Shown one piece after another: positions 53,548 to 63,446 of a stretch of 64,000 bases of DNA. The translations under genes were made by a program, and so were the position numbers. The notes beneath the pieces are model-generated. The model was not told the origin of the DNA. It saw only the letters and a list, made by a program, of their open reading frames with translations, and ran no database searches. Source of the DNA: CAILKP01 sp038231815 (GTDB lineage Bacteria > Planctomycetota > Phycisphaerae > Phycisphaerales > UBA1924); NCBI GenBank assembly GCA_038231815.1, contig JBBRKQ010000007.1, positions 1-64,000 on the forward strand. The letters are read 5' to 3'. Position 1 is the stretch's first letter. Each line of letters begins with the position of its first letter.

Positions 53548-55572
53548 ATGGCCACCACAGCTTCGACCGACCGGCGAGTCATTGTAATCGGAGGTGGCCT
53601 TGCCGGCCTCGCCGCGACGGTTCGACTTGCTGAGGCAGGCATTCCGGTGGACTTGTTCTCGATCGTTCCGGTTAAGCGTTCCCACTCCGTGTGCGCGCAA
53701 GGTGGTATCAACGCCTGCAACGAGGTTGCCCGCCAGCAAGGCTACAGCGAGTACGAGCACTTCGATGAAACCGTCTACGGCGGCGACTTCCTGGCCGATC
53801 AGTCACCGGTCCTAGAAATGGCCAACTGGGCGCCCCGGGTGATCGACCTGCTGGACCGCATGGGCGTTCCGTTCAATCGCACTGATGAGGGCAACCGCGA
53901 TTTGCGACTGTTCGGCGGCTCGCTGTTCAAACGCACCCACTTCTCTGGTGCCACCACCGGCCAGCAGCTGATTTATGCTCTGGATGAGCAAGTCCGCCGG
54001 TACGAGTCCGAGGGCTTGGTCAAAAAGTACGAGTTCTGGGAGTTCCTCTGGCCGATTCTTACTGACGGCGAGTCCGCGGAGCGTTGTGTGGGCATTGTGG
54101 CTCAGGACATGCGCACAATGCAAATACGTTCCTTCCGCTCAGAAGCCATGATCATGGCCACCGGCGGCTGCGGACTCGTGTTCGGCAAGAGCACCAACTC
54201 GGTCATGTGCACCGGTGCCGCGGCGGCGCGATGCTTCAAGGCCGGAGTGTTTTATGGCAACCCGGAGATGATTCAGGTTCACCCAACTGCGATCCCGGGT
54301 GCTGATAAGCTCCGCCTGATGAGTGAATCTGCCCGTGGCGAGGGCGGCCGCATCTGGGTACCGGCGATGAAGAACTCTGACGGCACGTGGGGCCCACACC
54401 CCCGCAGCGGTGATGACCCCAAGACCATTCCGACAAGCGAGCGGTACTACTTCTTGGAAGAAAAGTACCCGGCGTACGGCAACATCGTGCCCCGCGATAT
54501 CGCAACGCGGGAAATCTTTGACATCTGCGTGAACCACGGGATGGGTGTGGCAAATGCCAATCAGGTGTATCTTGACCTGACCCACCGCGATCCGGATTAC
54601 CTGACCAAGAAGCTTGAGGGTATTTTGGAGATCTATGAGAAGTTCGTTGGTGATGATCCACGCTTCACGCCGATGCGTATTTTCCCCGCAGTGCACTACT
54701 CGATGGGTGGCCTGTACACCACGTTTACCAAAGGCCGCTACGAGCCCGCAACGCCTTTGGCAAAGCATAAATCAGGCTCGCGTGCGCCACTGGGCAGTGA
54801 AATTGGCCTTGGCATGCACCCGGGTGCCATCAACAACATGATGACCAACATCGAGGGCCTTTACGCCTTCGGTGAAGTGAACTTCGCGTATCACGGCGCA
54901 AACCGCCTCGGCGCCAACGCACTGCTTTCGTGCATCTTTGACGGTCTGTTCTGCGGTGTCTCGGTCGCCAATTACCTCAGAGATGGGATGCCCTCGAAAC
55001 GACCGAGCAAAGATCTCGCCGCCAGCATCTACGACGGCATGGTCGCGCAGGAAGAGGCCAAGCAGGCCAAACTGCTTTCAACGGTGAAGACGGCCGCGAC
55101 AGCGGAAACAAACCCGTACACCATCGGCAAAGAACTTGGAGATGAGATGACCGCCGCGTGCACAGTGGTGCGCGAAGCGACGCGCCTGCAGGCGTGCATG
55201 GGCAAGCTCAACGAGTTGAAAGACCGTTACTCTCGATTGCACCTTGCCGATGCCGCAGCTTGGACAAACCAGTCGCTGTCATACACCCGCTCAGTAGGTG
55301 ACATGCTGGCACTGGCGGAGGCCATGGTGCAGGGCGCAACGGCGCGCCGCGAAAGCCGAGGGGCCCACTATCGCTCAGACTTCACCCAGCGTAACGATGC
55401 AGAGTTCATGAAGACCACGCTGACGAAGTACGATGCCGCCACCAACAGTGTTAAGGTTGAGATGATTCCCTTGGATGCATCCCTGATCGCACCGGCCGTT
55501 CGCAACTACGGCAAGAAGGATGAAGGCTCACCCAAAGCGGCGCCACCAAAGCCCGCACTCGTTGGTGTGTAA
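53548..55572 (+). CDS. sdhA: Succinate dehydrogenase flavoprotein subunit
   Basis: The product has 674 residues. The FAD-binding VIVIGGGLAGLAATVRLAEAG opens the chain. SVCAQGGINAC carries the histidine-flavin region, and HPTAIPGADKLRLMSESARGEGG holds the substrate-binding His and Arg. Later come VHYSMGGL and FAYHGANRLGANALLSCIFDG. It oxidises succinate to fumarate, or the reverse, with covalently bound FAD. The chain is longer than the E. coli subunit, like other B-type enzymes, and ends in a Lys/Pro-rich tail. It is followed by sdhB after 110 bases. Confidence 0.97.
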   Translation: MATTASTDRRVIVIGGGLAGLAATVRLAEAGIPVDLFSIVPVKRSHSVCAQGGINACNEVARQQGYSEYEHFDETVYGGDFLADQSPVLEMANWAPRVIDLLDRMGVPFNRTDEGNRDLRLFGGSLFKRTHFSGATTGQQLIYALDEQVRRYESEGLVKKYEFWEFLWPILTDGESAERCVGIVAQDMRTMQIRSFRSEAMIMATGGCGLVFGKSTNSVMCTGAAAARCFKAGVFYGNPEMIQVHPTAIPGADKLRLMSESARGEGGRIWVPAMKNSDGTWGPHPRSGDDPKTIPTSERYYFLEEKYPAYGNIVPRDIATREIFDICVNHGMGVANANQVYLDLTHRDPDYLTKKLEGILEIYEKFVGDDPRFTPMRIFPAVHYSMGGLYTTFTKGRYEPATPLAKHKSGSRAPLGSEIGLGMHPGAINNMMTNIEGLYAFGEVNFAYHGANRLGANALLSCIFDGLFCGVSVANYLRDGMPSKRPSKDLAASIYDGMVAQEEAKQAKLLSTVKTAATAETNPYTIGKELGDEMTAACTVVREATRLQACMGKLNELKDRYSRLHLADAAAWTNQSLSYTRSVGDMLALAEAMVQGATARRESRGAHYRSDFTQRNDAEFMKTTLTKYDAATNSVKVEMIPLDASLIAPAVRNYGKKDEGSPKAAPPKPALVGV

Positions 55573-55682
55573 TTTTTTTCGGTTCATCCAAGATTTTTCC
55601 CCGTCCCACAGTTCGCATCCTTCGCTTTTCAATCTGGCCCTTCGGCAGTTTAATAAGTTTGGTACTTTGGCCCCCCTCTCCC

Positions 55683-56528
55683 ATGAGCACCCACACCAAG
55701 AACGATCCAGCAGCCGCCCAGCGCTTGGCCAACCGCAAGTCCGCCGTGGCCAACCGCGCAGTCACGTTTCGAATTAAGCGTTGCGACGGACCGGGCAAGC
55801 CCGAGTACTGGCAGGACTTTAAAGTCCAGGTCCCCAGCAATGCCAATGTGATCTCGTGCCTCCAGCAAATTGCCGCCAACCCCGTCACGACCGATGGCAA
55901 GACCAGCACCCCTGTGGTTTGGGACTCAGGCTGTCTTGAAGAAGTGTGCGGCAGCTGCACCATGGTCATAAACGGCAGTGTCCGTCAGTCCTGCTCCTGC
56001 CTGATTGATGATTACGCCCCACGAGAAGGCGATGTACTCACCCTAGAGCCGATGAGTAAGTTTCCGGTTGTGCGTGACCTCTGGGTTGACCGCAGCCGCA
56101 TGTTCCACAACCTCCAGCGCGTCAAGGCCTGGGTGCCCATCGATGGCACATACGCATCCGGTGCAGGCCCCAAGGAGGCTCCGGAGGAGCAGGAAACCCG
56201 GTACGTGCTCTCAACGTGCATGACCTGCGGGTGCTGCCTTGAAGCGTGCCCCCAGTTTAATGTTGAGCCCGAACCGGCGAATTGGGACACAGCGTTTGTG
56301 GGCGCCCAAGTCATTAGCCAAGCCCGCCTCTTTAACATGCACGCAACCGGCGAGCGGCTGGCCAGTGATCGCCTCGAAGTCATGGCCGGCCCCGGCGGCG
56401 TGAGCGAGTGCGGCAACAGCCAGAACTGCGTGAAAGTGTGCCCCAAGAACATCCCGCTGACCGAGTCCATCGCGGCCATGGGTCGTGCGGTGGTGTTCCA
56501 CAAGATCAAGCAGTTTTTCCGAGGCTAA
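55683..56528 (+). CDS. sdhB: Succinate dehydrogenase iron-sulfur subunit
   Basis: The product has 281 residues from ATG 55683. The N-terminal [2Fe-2S] domain shows DSGCLEEVCGSCTMVING with later CSC. The C-terminal domain carries STCMTCGCCLEACPQ and NSQNCVKVCPKNIPL for the [4Fe-4S] and [3Fe-4S] clusters. It passes electrons from SdhA to SdhC. A short Lys/Asn-rich arm precedes the conserved part. The gene ends 40 bases before the convergent futalosine hydrolase stop. Confidence 0.96.
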   Translation: MSTHTKNDPAAAQRLANRKSAVANRAVTFRIKRCDGPGKPEYWQDFKVQVPSNANVISCLQQIAANPVTTDGKTSTPVVWDSGCLEEVCGSCTMVINGSVRQSCSCLIDDYAPREGDVLTLEPMSKFPVVRDLWVDRSRMFHNLQRVKAWVPIDGTYASGAGPKEAPEEQETRYVLSTCMTCGCCLEACPQFNVEPEPANWDTAFVGAQVISQARLFNMHATGERLASDRLEVMAGPGGVSECGNSQNCVKVCPKNIPLTESIAAMGRAVVFHKIKQFFRG

Positions 56529-56567
56529 GCGGCAGCACGTCCGGCCTTGCGGCCGTCACCCCGACCG

Positions 56568-57386
56568 CTATGGCAGAGTCCTCAGCTGCTGCACGAACAC
56601 GACAGCTGCATGCCCCAGCCGCTCAAGGGCTGGTTTAATTTGCCATACCTGTTTGGCCCGGTCACCAGTGGTGTTGGAAATCACGCGAAGTTCAGCAAAT
56701 CGCGCTACCACGCTATTAGAGTTACTCCGAGCCGTTGCCCTGAGTGCGACGGCATGCCCAACGGCCGCACCCTCCATAGCTTCGGCGATGGCCCCGGTTC
56801 GCAGTGCCACGGCGCTTGCCAGTGCATCCGTGCCAGAGCAGGTGGAAACCGTCGCAACAGGACCGGATCTGGCGGCCCAGTCGGCGGCCCGCAATCGTGG
56901 CAGCAGGGCTGCTCCATCGGCGTCACCTGCAACGCCATCCGCCGTGAACGGCCCCAGCGCAAAGCCCATCTCCCAGCAGTTGAAAAAGCGTTCGGGGGTT
57001 TGTATCCCCTCATCCCCATAGCACGAACGGTTGGCAAGAATCACATCCAACAAGCGTGCGCCGCCACTGGCTACAGGCACTTCAGGAGCCAGCCCATCCG
57101 GTCGCGGCAGCGCCCCGGCAATGCCGATGCTCACCAGCAGCGGGGCTTGAAACCCGGCCGCTCCGGCCGCCTTGGCCTGCCAATCATCTAAGATCCGGGT
57201 TGCCGCGATGGCGGCGTTGACCTTGCCGACACCGGTGCATGTCAGTCCGACGTTGGGGGCAACCTGAAGGCGGTCAGCCGCACCCGCAGGGCCCTGAACG
57301 ACTGGCTTCTGGCCAAATGCCGCGGCAATCGCCAAAAACTCGGGGTACGCTGCGGCCAATAACTCGATCGAACTGATGTTTTGCAT
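56568..57386 (-). CDS. mqnB: Futalosine hydrolase (nucleoside phosphorylase fold)
   Basis: The product has 272 residues from ATG 57386. The MTA/SAH-nucleosidase-like fold shows LTCTGVGKVNAAIAATRI near the N-terminus, SIGIAGALP in the core, and AIAEAMEGAAVGHAVALRA with the catalytic Glu. The ending VISNTTGDRAKQVWQIKPALERL fits MqnB better than phosphorylases. The enzyme removes hypoxanthine from futalosine in the alternative menaquinone pathway. Its convergent place next to sdhCAB agrees with a menaquinone-linked succinate dehydrogenase. It is an inference that this is MqnB and not a related nucleosidase. Confidence 0.8.
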   Translation of the reverse strand: MQNISSIELLAAAYPEFLAIAAAFGQKPVVQGPAGAADRLQVAPNVGLTCTGVGKVNAAIAATRILDDWQAKAAGAAGFQAPLLVSIGIAGALPRPDGLAPEVPVASGGARLLDVILANRSCYGDEGIQTPERFFNCWEMGFALGPFTADGVAGDADGAALLPRLRAADWAARSGPVATVSTCSGTDALASAVALRTGAIAEAMEGAAVGHAVALRATARSNSNSVVARFAELRVISNTTGDRAKQVWQIKPALERLGHAAVVFVQQLRTLP

Positions 57387-57597
57387 CTCATGGCATCGTT
57401 GGCGACGAATCGACGGATATGCAGCCCCAGCTCGCTTCTTTGGGCCAGAAAGTCTGCAACTTGTTCGGTCCGGACCCTTACGATAGAAGTAGGCAAAAAC
57501 GGTGATTTCACCGGTTTGCCGCGATCTGGGGGCCAAGCTGGCTTGGCTTCGGTCGCAATGCAGGATGTCTCGGTTCGCGGTCGCCGCGGAAAGTTTT

Positions 57598-59496
57598 ATG
57601 AACACAGAATCAGTACAAAACAAGCGGATCCTTCGCCGACCGGCGATCACCGCCATCTCTCTGGTGGCCTGCGGCGGCCTGTGCATCGCGCTCGTCGGCA
57701 TGAGCATGGGCGCGGGTGCGCCCAAGGCGCCAGCCTCACAACCGGCTGCCGCACCGGTGGCCAACCCAAACAACCGGCCCCTAAGCCCGGAGGAGATCGA
57801 CCTCGCGGCGGCGAGCCTGCAGAGCTTTGATGTGACCACCTCGGCAACGGGCGAACTTGAGGCTCGCAAGCAGATCGACATCCGCAACCAGCTTGAGCAG
57901 CCGACAACGATCGTGGAAATTGTCAAGGAGGGTGTGCAGGTCAAGGCCGGAGATATTCTGGTCAAGCTCAACAGCGACAGCATCCAGACACAGGTGGATG
58001 AAGACTCGCTGAAAGTTGAGTCATCCCGTGCTGAGCTTGTAGTTGCCGAGAACAACTACACGATTCAGGAGACGCAGAACGCCAGTGATTTGCGCAAGTG
58101 CCAGCTTGATATTGATGTTGCGGAGCTAGAGCTGCGCAAGTGGCAGGAGGGCGAGGTCAAGAGCAAGAAGCAGGCCAATCAGCTGGCGCTCGAGAAGGCG
58201 ACCCGCGAACTTGAACGGCTCAAAGAAAAATACGAACGCTCGATCGAGCTAGAGAAGAAGGGCTTTCTGGCTCGCGACGAGCTCAAACGAGATGAGGTCG
58301 CGTATCTCGAAGCTCAGGCGGCAATGAAGACGGCTGAACTGAACATCGTGGTATACGACCAGTTCGAGTTCATCAGAGACGAAAAAGTCAAAAGCTCAAC
58401 CGTTGCGCAAGCCAAAGCCGAATTGAGCAAGGTCATCCAGAAAGCCAACAGCGAATTGGCCAAGGCGGATGCCGACCGCAAGAACAAACGCGAGCAGATG
58501 CGACTGCGTCAGCAAAAGCTGGACAAACTGCGTGAACAGGTCGAGCTGGCAACCCTGCGTGCACCATCAGACGGCCTTGTGGTCTATGCCACTAGCCTCA
58601 ATCGTGACCGCTGGGGCAACAACTCCGACGGTGCGATGGACATCGGGCGGCAGGTGAAGCGTAACGAGCAGCTTATTGTGCTGCCCGACACCTCCGAAAT
58701 GGTCGCATCCGTACGCGTGCACGAATCCATGACCGGCCGCATGCGGCCCGGACAGCAGGCAACAATCAAGGTCGATGCCCTTGGCGGACGCTCAATCCCC
58801 GGCACCGTCGATTCCATAGGTGTCATCGCCGAATCCGGCGGCTGGCGAGATCCCAACCTTCGCGAGTACACCGTCAAGGTGCGCCTCGACCTCACAGGCA
58901 TTGAAGTACCGCTGAAACCATCGATGCGAGCCGAGGCCTCAATCTTGCTCGACAAGGTGGAGCAGGCACTGACCATTCCAATTCAGGCCGTGTTCTCAGA
59001 GGGTCTGGTGAGGTACGTGCTCATCCCTGGCAAGAACGGCCGGTTTGAAAAACATCCCGTCAAAGTTGGCCGCCGGTCAGACCGCTTTGCGGAAATCACC
59101 GTCGGTATTGCCGAAGGCGACCGGGTGCTGATCCGCGATGCCCAGCCCAGTGAAATCATCGACCAACCTTGGAACAAGAAGGAACTCGCCGCTGTTGGTC
59201 TAAACGTACTACCCGATGGCCGGATCATGCCCACAGGCGGACCCGGCGGCGGGCCCGGCGGCGGACGCCCGCCTGCAACAATGCAGGGTGCACCCGCCGG
59301 ACCCGGCACCACGGCGGCAGGACCGACAGCAGCTTCCCCAGCTGGCTCCCCAGCAGGACCTGCAGCCGCACCCCGGGGCAGACCCACCGGCACAGCAGAG
59401 CCGACCGGTCCGGTCTCAGCAATCCCAGCAACCGAACCCAAGGTTTCACCAGTTGCAGTACCAGCGGCGACACCAGCGGCCGGTGCGGGCAAGTAA
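57598..59496 (+). CDS. HlyD/RND-type periplasmic adaptor protein of an efflux or export system
   Basis: The product has 632 residues from ATG 57598. A membrane anchor or signal (ITAISLVACGGLCIALVG) precedes the first half of a biotinyl-lipoyl domain (VTTSATGELEARKQIDIRNQLEQPTTI). A long coiled coil follows (about 140-315, e.g. TRELERLKEKYERSIELEKKGFLARDEL), then the returning lipoyl half and beta-barrel (ATLRAPSDGLVVYA, VRVHESMTGRMRPGQQATIKVDALGG) and the membrane-proximal domain. The C-terminus is about 90 residues of Pro/Gly/Ala-rich sequence, unusual for the family. No ABC or RND transporter gene is adjacent on the same strand. Confidence 0.87.
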   Translation: MNTESVQNKRILRRPAITAISLVACGGLCIALVGMSMGAGAPKAPASQPAAAPVANPNNRPLSPEEIDLAAASLQSFDVTTSATGELEARKQIDIRNQLEQPTTIVEIVKEGVQVKAGDILVKLNSDSIQTQVDEDSLKVESSRAELVVAENNYTIQETQNASDLRKCQLDIDVAELELRKWQEGEVKSKKQANQLALEKATRELERLKEKYERSIELEKKGFLARDELKRDEVAYLEAQAAMKTAELNIVVYDQFEFIRDEKVKSSTVAQAKAELSKVIQKANSELAKADADRKNKREQMRLRQQKLDKLREQVELATLRAPSDGLVVYATSLNRDRWGNNSDGAMDIGRQVKRNEQLIVLPDTSEMVASVRVHESMTGRMRPGQQATIKVDALGGRSIPGTVDSIGVIAESGGWRDPNLREYTVKVRLDLTGIEVPLKPSMRAEASILLDKVEQALTIPIQAVFSEGLVRYVLIPGKNGRFEKHPVKVGRRSDRFAEITVGIAEGDRVLIRDAQPSEIIDQPWNKKELAAVGLNVLPDGRIMPTGGPGGGPGGGRPPATMQGAPAGPGTTAAGPTAASPAGSPAGPAAAPRGRPTGTAEPTGPVSAIPATEPKVSPVAVPAATPAAGAGK

Positions 59497-59592
59497 CCTG
59501 CGCCAACTCCAAGCAACGCAGTGCCGGGACTGTTGCGGGCCGACATTTGCGCCGCACCACCGACGCCGATTCTCAGAACGTGCTTTTCGAGT

Positions 59593-59643
59593 CATGAATA
59601 GTATTTGAGGCTGAGATGTCAACTCAGGATCGAGCTATTCATG
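59593..59643 (+). other. Nested inverted repeat in the leader of the zinc-ribbon gene
   Basis: CATGAATAG (59593-59601) pairs with CTATTCATG (59635-59643), and inside it CTGAG (59611-59615) pairs with CTCAG (59623-59627). It ends 27 bases before the start of the next gene and could be a folded 5' leader. There is no T-tract. Confidence 0.45.
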
Positions 59644-59670
59644 TCCGATTGCTAATCTCTGGGGCGTGCC

Positions 59671-60726
59671 ATGCCAAACGGTGGAAGCGACTGCTGCGGG
59701 ACGTGCTGGTTCAATCGCAAAAACGAGGGAAAGCCAGGCTACAGCGATCAAGAGAAGCCCGAGATGCCGCACTGCACAATCAGGCATCTCGATGTCCCAA
59801 ATCCGTTCTACACATACTGCGCCAACCACCCGCACAAGAACCCCCAGCGGCTTGAGATTCCCATCGGTCCGGTGTATGCGGGGGACTCAATGGGTAACCG
59901 AGAGGTCATCCATCCCTTGGCAGACACAGAGGAACACCGCCTCGGTCATATCCAGCTTCTCGCGCAAATTCCCGAGCAGCCTTCGCAGGAGTATCCGGCG
60001 GGAATGAGCCTTGATTTATCGGTGATATTGCAACTGCTTGAATGGAAAGAGCAGCGAGCCCTTCCCGGGCTGGATCGCATTGCAGCGTTCAATCCGACCG
60101 CCGCGGCCGCGGCGATTGAAGCATCTCCATTTGTTCGCGATCAGCGGAAGCTGATCCGCGTTGCGCATGTCGCGATGGCTTCGCTCCGCGGAGAACCAAT
60201 TCCTGAAGACCTCACCGAAGCGGTTGGACTTTGCCTGTTTTGCAGTGCACGGGTCAAAGTTGCACCCCCGGTTAAAGGGCACCTTGTCGAGTGCGATCAG
60301 TGCCACGGCGTGCTGGTTGCGGGGCACGGCTGCGTGCTGGGCGGCTTTGAATCGCAGTACCGAGAGCAGTTTGGACCATCGTTGCAGTACCCGACGCAGC
60401 CGCCGCCCTGCGTCTTGCCGGGACTAGAGCCCGGCAAGGTCGGCCGCAAGCAGATTCCGTTCCAGTGCATCTTCTGCAAGGTAAACCTGCTGGATCCTGT
60501 ACCTGGCGTTGTTCGCCGGGTAATGTGTCCTGGGTGCGACCAGTGGCTGTCTCCGGAAGAAACTCGCATGCTTACGCCGGGATACTGGCGACAATCTAAG
60601 CCAATGACCCCGAGAGGGCAAAAGACTCCGATAGGGCTAGTCGGGTTTCTCATCGGAATCGCGATCGTGATCGTCATCTTCACAGTCACGCTGATCATCG
60701 CAACAATTTACTACGGGCGGCCGTAA
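59671..60726 (+). CDS. Planctomycete zinc-ribbon membrane protein (MPNGGSDCCGTCWFN family)
   Basis: The product has 351 residues. The N-terminus MPNGGSDCCGTCWFNRKN, followed by CTIRHLDVPNPFYTYCANHPH, is a pattern I know from short planctomycete proteins and seems to hold a Cys/His metal site. The middle (about 105-180) is helical. Two further Cys groups look like zinc ribbons: LCLFCSARVKVAPPVKGHLVECDQCHG (about 188-214) and FQCIFCKVNLLDPVPGVVRRVMCPGCDQWLS (about 266-296). A single helix near residues 323-346 anchors the C-terminus. The function is unknown; metal or nucleic-acid binding on the cytoplasmic side is suggested. Confidence 0.72.
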   Translation: MPNGGSDCCGTCWFNRKNEGKPGYSDQEKPEMPHCTIRHLDVPNPFYTYCANHPHKNPQRLEIPIGPVYAGDSMGNREVIHPLADTEEHRLGHIQLLAQIPEQPSQEYPAGMSLDLSVILQLLEWKEQRALPGLDRIAAFNPTAAAAAIEASPFVRDQRKLIRVAHVAMASLRGEPIPEDLTEAVGLCLFCSARVKVAPPVKGHLVECDQCHGVLVAGHGCVLGGFESQYREQFGPSLQYPTQPPPCVLPGLEPGKVGRKQIPFQCIFCKVNLLDPVPGVVRRVMCPGCDQWLSPEETRMLTPGYWRQSKPMTPRGQKTPIGLVGFLIGIAIVIVIFTVTLIIATIYYGRP

Positions 60727-61011
60727 CACCGCTTCGCTTCACGAACCGCCGCCCGCTGCCGCCAGAATCCCAGATCACAGTGGTTGCCCAGATTTGGTCC
60801 GAGCCAGCGCAGCGTAGCAACTGCACCGATCCGAACTGAATCCTCCGGCAGGACGGGATGCATCAGAAACCAAAAACGCAGGGCGGCTCTTTTTCTGCTC
60901 CTGCAGTGCCCACTGCTTCACCGCTCTCTTGCCTGCCGTCTCGGCTGCCACCAACTTACTACACTCACTAACCATTCTGGCGTTCTGCTGGGGTGTTGTA
61001 AACCGCCACCC

Positions 61012-62187
61012 GTGCCAAACTCTGGAACCATCCCGGTCATCATCGCCACCGGCAAGCCGCCCCGGCTGGCTGTGTTTTTGCCCAGTTGGCTCGGCGATAC
61101 GGTGATGGCCACCCCAACACTGCGCCTGCTGCGTGAGCACCTGCCCACATCAACCATCGTCGGCCTCACACGCCCCGGGATGGATGAACTTCTGGCGGGG
61201 CTTGAATGGCTTGATGATGTCATCGTCGCAGACCGTACCGCTCTGCTCGGCCCGGCAAAGACCGCCTCCCGGCTCACCACGTTCAAGTTTGATGCAGCGC
61301 TGCTGATGCCGAACAGCTTTTCATCGGCGATGACCGCACGGCTAGCCGGTATTCCAACCCGCATCGGATACGACCGCGACGGCCGCGGCATGCTGCTGAC
61401 GCACAAGCTTCTGGCCCCAATCCGGCCGCCCCCGCAAAACGGTTGGGCACCAGTCTCCGCCGTTGACTATTACTTTGCCCTAGGCCAGAAAATGCTGGCA
61501 ACCTTGGGTGTCGCCCTTCAGCCGGGTTCGGCATCACCCGGCCCGCTTGAGCTTGCCTGCACGCCCAGTCAGGCCGCAGCGGGTGAAGAAGTTCTGACCC
61601 GCGCTGGCGTTGCACCGCAAACCCCATTCTGCATCCTAAACCCCGGTGGCAACAACCCCGCCAAGCGCTGGCCGGTTGAGCGGTTTGTGGCGCTTGCACA
61701 CCACTTGGTGACGATACATCGCATGCGGGTGCTCATCAACGGCTCGCCCGCAGAAGCGCCACTGGCCGGACTGATTCGCCACGTCATCGCGCTCAACCAC
61801 CCCGGCGATGAGTTGATGGTCGCCTGCCTGCCCGAACTTGGAATCAAGATCGGCTCACTCAAGCGCGTCGTGCAACGGTCCCGACTGTTAGTCACCAACG
61901 ATACCGGACCCCGCCACATCGCCGCGGCGTTCGGAGTGCCGTGTATAACGATGTACGGGCCGACAGACCCGCGCTGGACCACCCTGCCCATGCGTGATGG
62001 TCAGCCCGCAGAAGTAACGCTTGTTGCCGACCCCGACTTGCCGCCAGACCTAGTCGCCGATGAATACCCGGACCGATGCCGGATCGATCGCATCAGCACC
62101 GAGACCGTGCTGAGTGCTGTTGACACCGCACTAGCCGGTGCGCAGGTCGCAAGCCGCCAGTCGGCAGTCGCCAGTCAAGGGCAGTAG
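61012..62187 (+). CDS. ADP-heptose:LPS heptosyltransferase (glycosyltransferase family 9)
   Basis: The product has 391 residues from a GTG at 61012; the frame is open from 60784. The GT9 core starts RLAVFLPSWLGDTVMATPTLRLLREHLP. Later motifs are CILNPGGNNPAKRWPVERFVALAHHL and VTNDTGPRHIAAAFGVPCITMYGPTDPRW, the donor-binding C-terminal Rossmann half. The enzyme adds heptose to the inner core of lipopolysaccharide, so the cell probably has an LPS-like outer membrane. The C-terminus runs into a short simple tail (ASRQSAVASQGQ). No other LPS gene lies nearby. Confidence 0.85.
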   Translation: MPNSGTIPVIIATGKPPRLAVFLPSWLGDTVMATPTLRLLREHLPTSTIVGLTRPGMDELLAGLEWLDDVIVADRTALLGPAKTASRLTTFKFDAALLMPNSFSSAMTARLAGIPTRIGYDRDGRGMLLTHKLLAPIRPPPQNGWAPVSAVDYYFALGQKMLATLGVALQPGSASPGPLELACTPSQAAAGEEVLTRAGVAPQTPFCILNPGGNNPAKRWPVERFVALAHHLVTIHRMRVLINGSPAEAPLAGLIRHVIALNHPGDELMVACLPELGIKIGSLKRVVQRSRLLVTNDTGPRHIAAAFGVPCITMYGPTDPRWTTLPMRDGQPAEVTLVADPDLPPDLVADEYPDRCRIDRISTETVLSAVDTALAGAQVASRQSAVASQGQ

Positions 62188-62294
62188 TCGGAAGTCCAGT
62201 ACCGTACATAACTCCCGCAGCGTGCGCACACCCGCTGCCCCTATGCCGCTATGACTTCTTGCGTAACCACTCGCGGCTGCGTCCGTGCGACTCC

Positions 62295-63446
62295 TTACGC
62301 CTTCCCGCCGTCCATCGCAATAGTCGTGGGATAGGCGAACGAAATACCCGATTCTGCAAACCGCTCCAACAACTCAAGGTTAAGTGCCTCTTGCGCGACC
62401 ACATGCGTGCGAAAATCTGGCGTCTTGACGAAGTACACCACCTCGTAAACCACCGCCCAATCCCCCAATGTGCGCAGGTTGCAGCGTTCAAATCGCACCA
62501 GCGTGTGTGGCAGCAATGCCGCCTGCACGATCGCGGGAATCTGCCGCAATTTTTCCGGCGGCGTCGAATAGCGGATATTCAGGTTAAACGCCACCCGCCG
62601 CTCATCCATCCGCTTGAAGTTCTGCAGCACGCCCTTGAGCAGGTCGTTGTTGGCAAACACAAGCTGCTCGCCGCCCGTTGCCCGAACGCGAGTCGTCTTG
62701 ATACCAATTCGCTCCACCGTACCCGCCTGCGTGCCCACCTGGATGTTGTCCCCAACGACAAAGGGCTTGTCCAGCAAAATGGCTAGTGACGCCAGCAAGT
62801 CACCCAGCACATTCTGCACCGCCAAGGCCACGGCGATACCGCCGATAACAAGCCCAGTCAGCAGCGGCGTGACCGCGATGCCCATGTTGTCCAGTGCCAA
62901 AATCAGCACCACCGCACCGATGACGATCATCCCCACAAACCGCAGCACACCGAGCGAACTTGCCACACTCGGATCTGGCTTGCCGTCGGGCCCCAGTGAT
63001 CGCCGGATCAGCATCTGAAGCGCAAAGTCAATCACCAGCCGCGATGAGATGAGCAGTTGCAGGCCTATGGCAACAACAGTCGCAATCGTGACGATTTTGT
63101 CTGCTTGTGTCGGCAGGCTCAAAAATCGGGTGCCGATCACCACTGCCAAAATCGACAGCAGCGGCAAACGAAGATCGCCGATCAGTTCGGCCAGCAGATC
63201 GTCAAGCTGTGTTGTCGTGCGCTGGGCCAGCGCCCGCAGCCGCGCCGCCAGCATGGACTTGACCAGCCACGCAATCACCAGCACGCCCAGCGTAACCGCC
63301 CCGGCAATCGTCCACGCCTGCAGCGTGCTGCCCAAATACAAATCCTTGTCCCAGATTCGTTCGGCGGTTGCTACCAGTCCCGAACCAGTTGGCAGGGCAG
63401 AGGTATTGAGCGAAGCGGCGGCGGACTTTACGGCAGGAGTAGACAT
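62295..63446 (-). CDS. Small-conductance mechanosensitive ion channel (MscS family)
   Basis: The product has 383 residues from ATG 63446. Several membrane helices occupy about residues 40-200. The pore helix region GLVIGGIAVALAVQNVLGDLLASLAILLDKPFVVGD is diagnostic: Gly/Ala-rich TM3 followed by the start of the beta domain (DNIQVGTQAGTVERIGIKTTRVRATGGEQLVFANNDLL). The C-terminal alpha/beta domain follows. The channel opens under membrane tension to release solutes on osmotic downshift. It diverges from the secretion gene at 63750. Confidence 0.92.
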   Translation of the reverse strand: MSTPAVKSAAASLNTSALPTGSGLVATAERIWDKDLYLGSTLQAWTIAGAVTLGVLVIAWLVKSMLAARLRALAQRTTTQLDDLLAELIGDLRLPLLSILAVVIGTRFLSLPTQADKIVTIATVVAIGLQLLISSRLVIDFALQMLIRRSLGPDGKPDPSVASSLGVLRFVGMIVIGAVVLILALDNMGIAVTPLLTGLVIGGIAVALAVQNVLGDLLASLAILLDKPFVVGDNIQVGTQAGTVERIGIKTTRVRATGGEQLVFANNDLLKGVLQNFKRMDERRVAFNLNIRYSTPPEKLRQIPAIVQAALLPHTLVRFERCNLRTLGDWAVVYEVVYFVKTPDFRTHVVAQEALNLELLERFAESGISFAYPTTIAMDGGKA

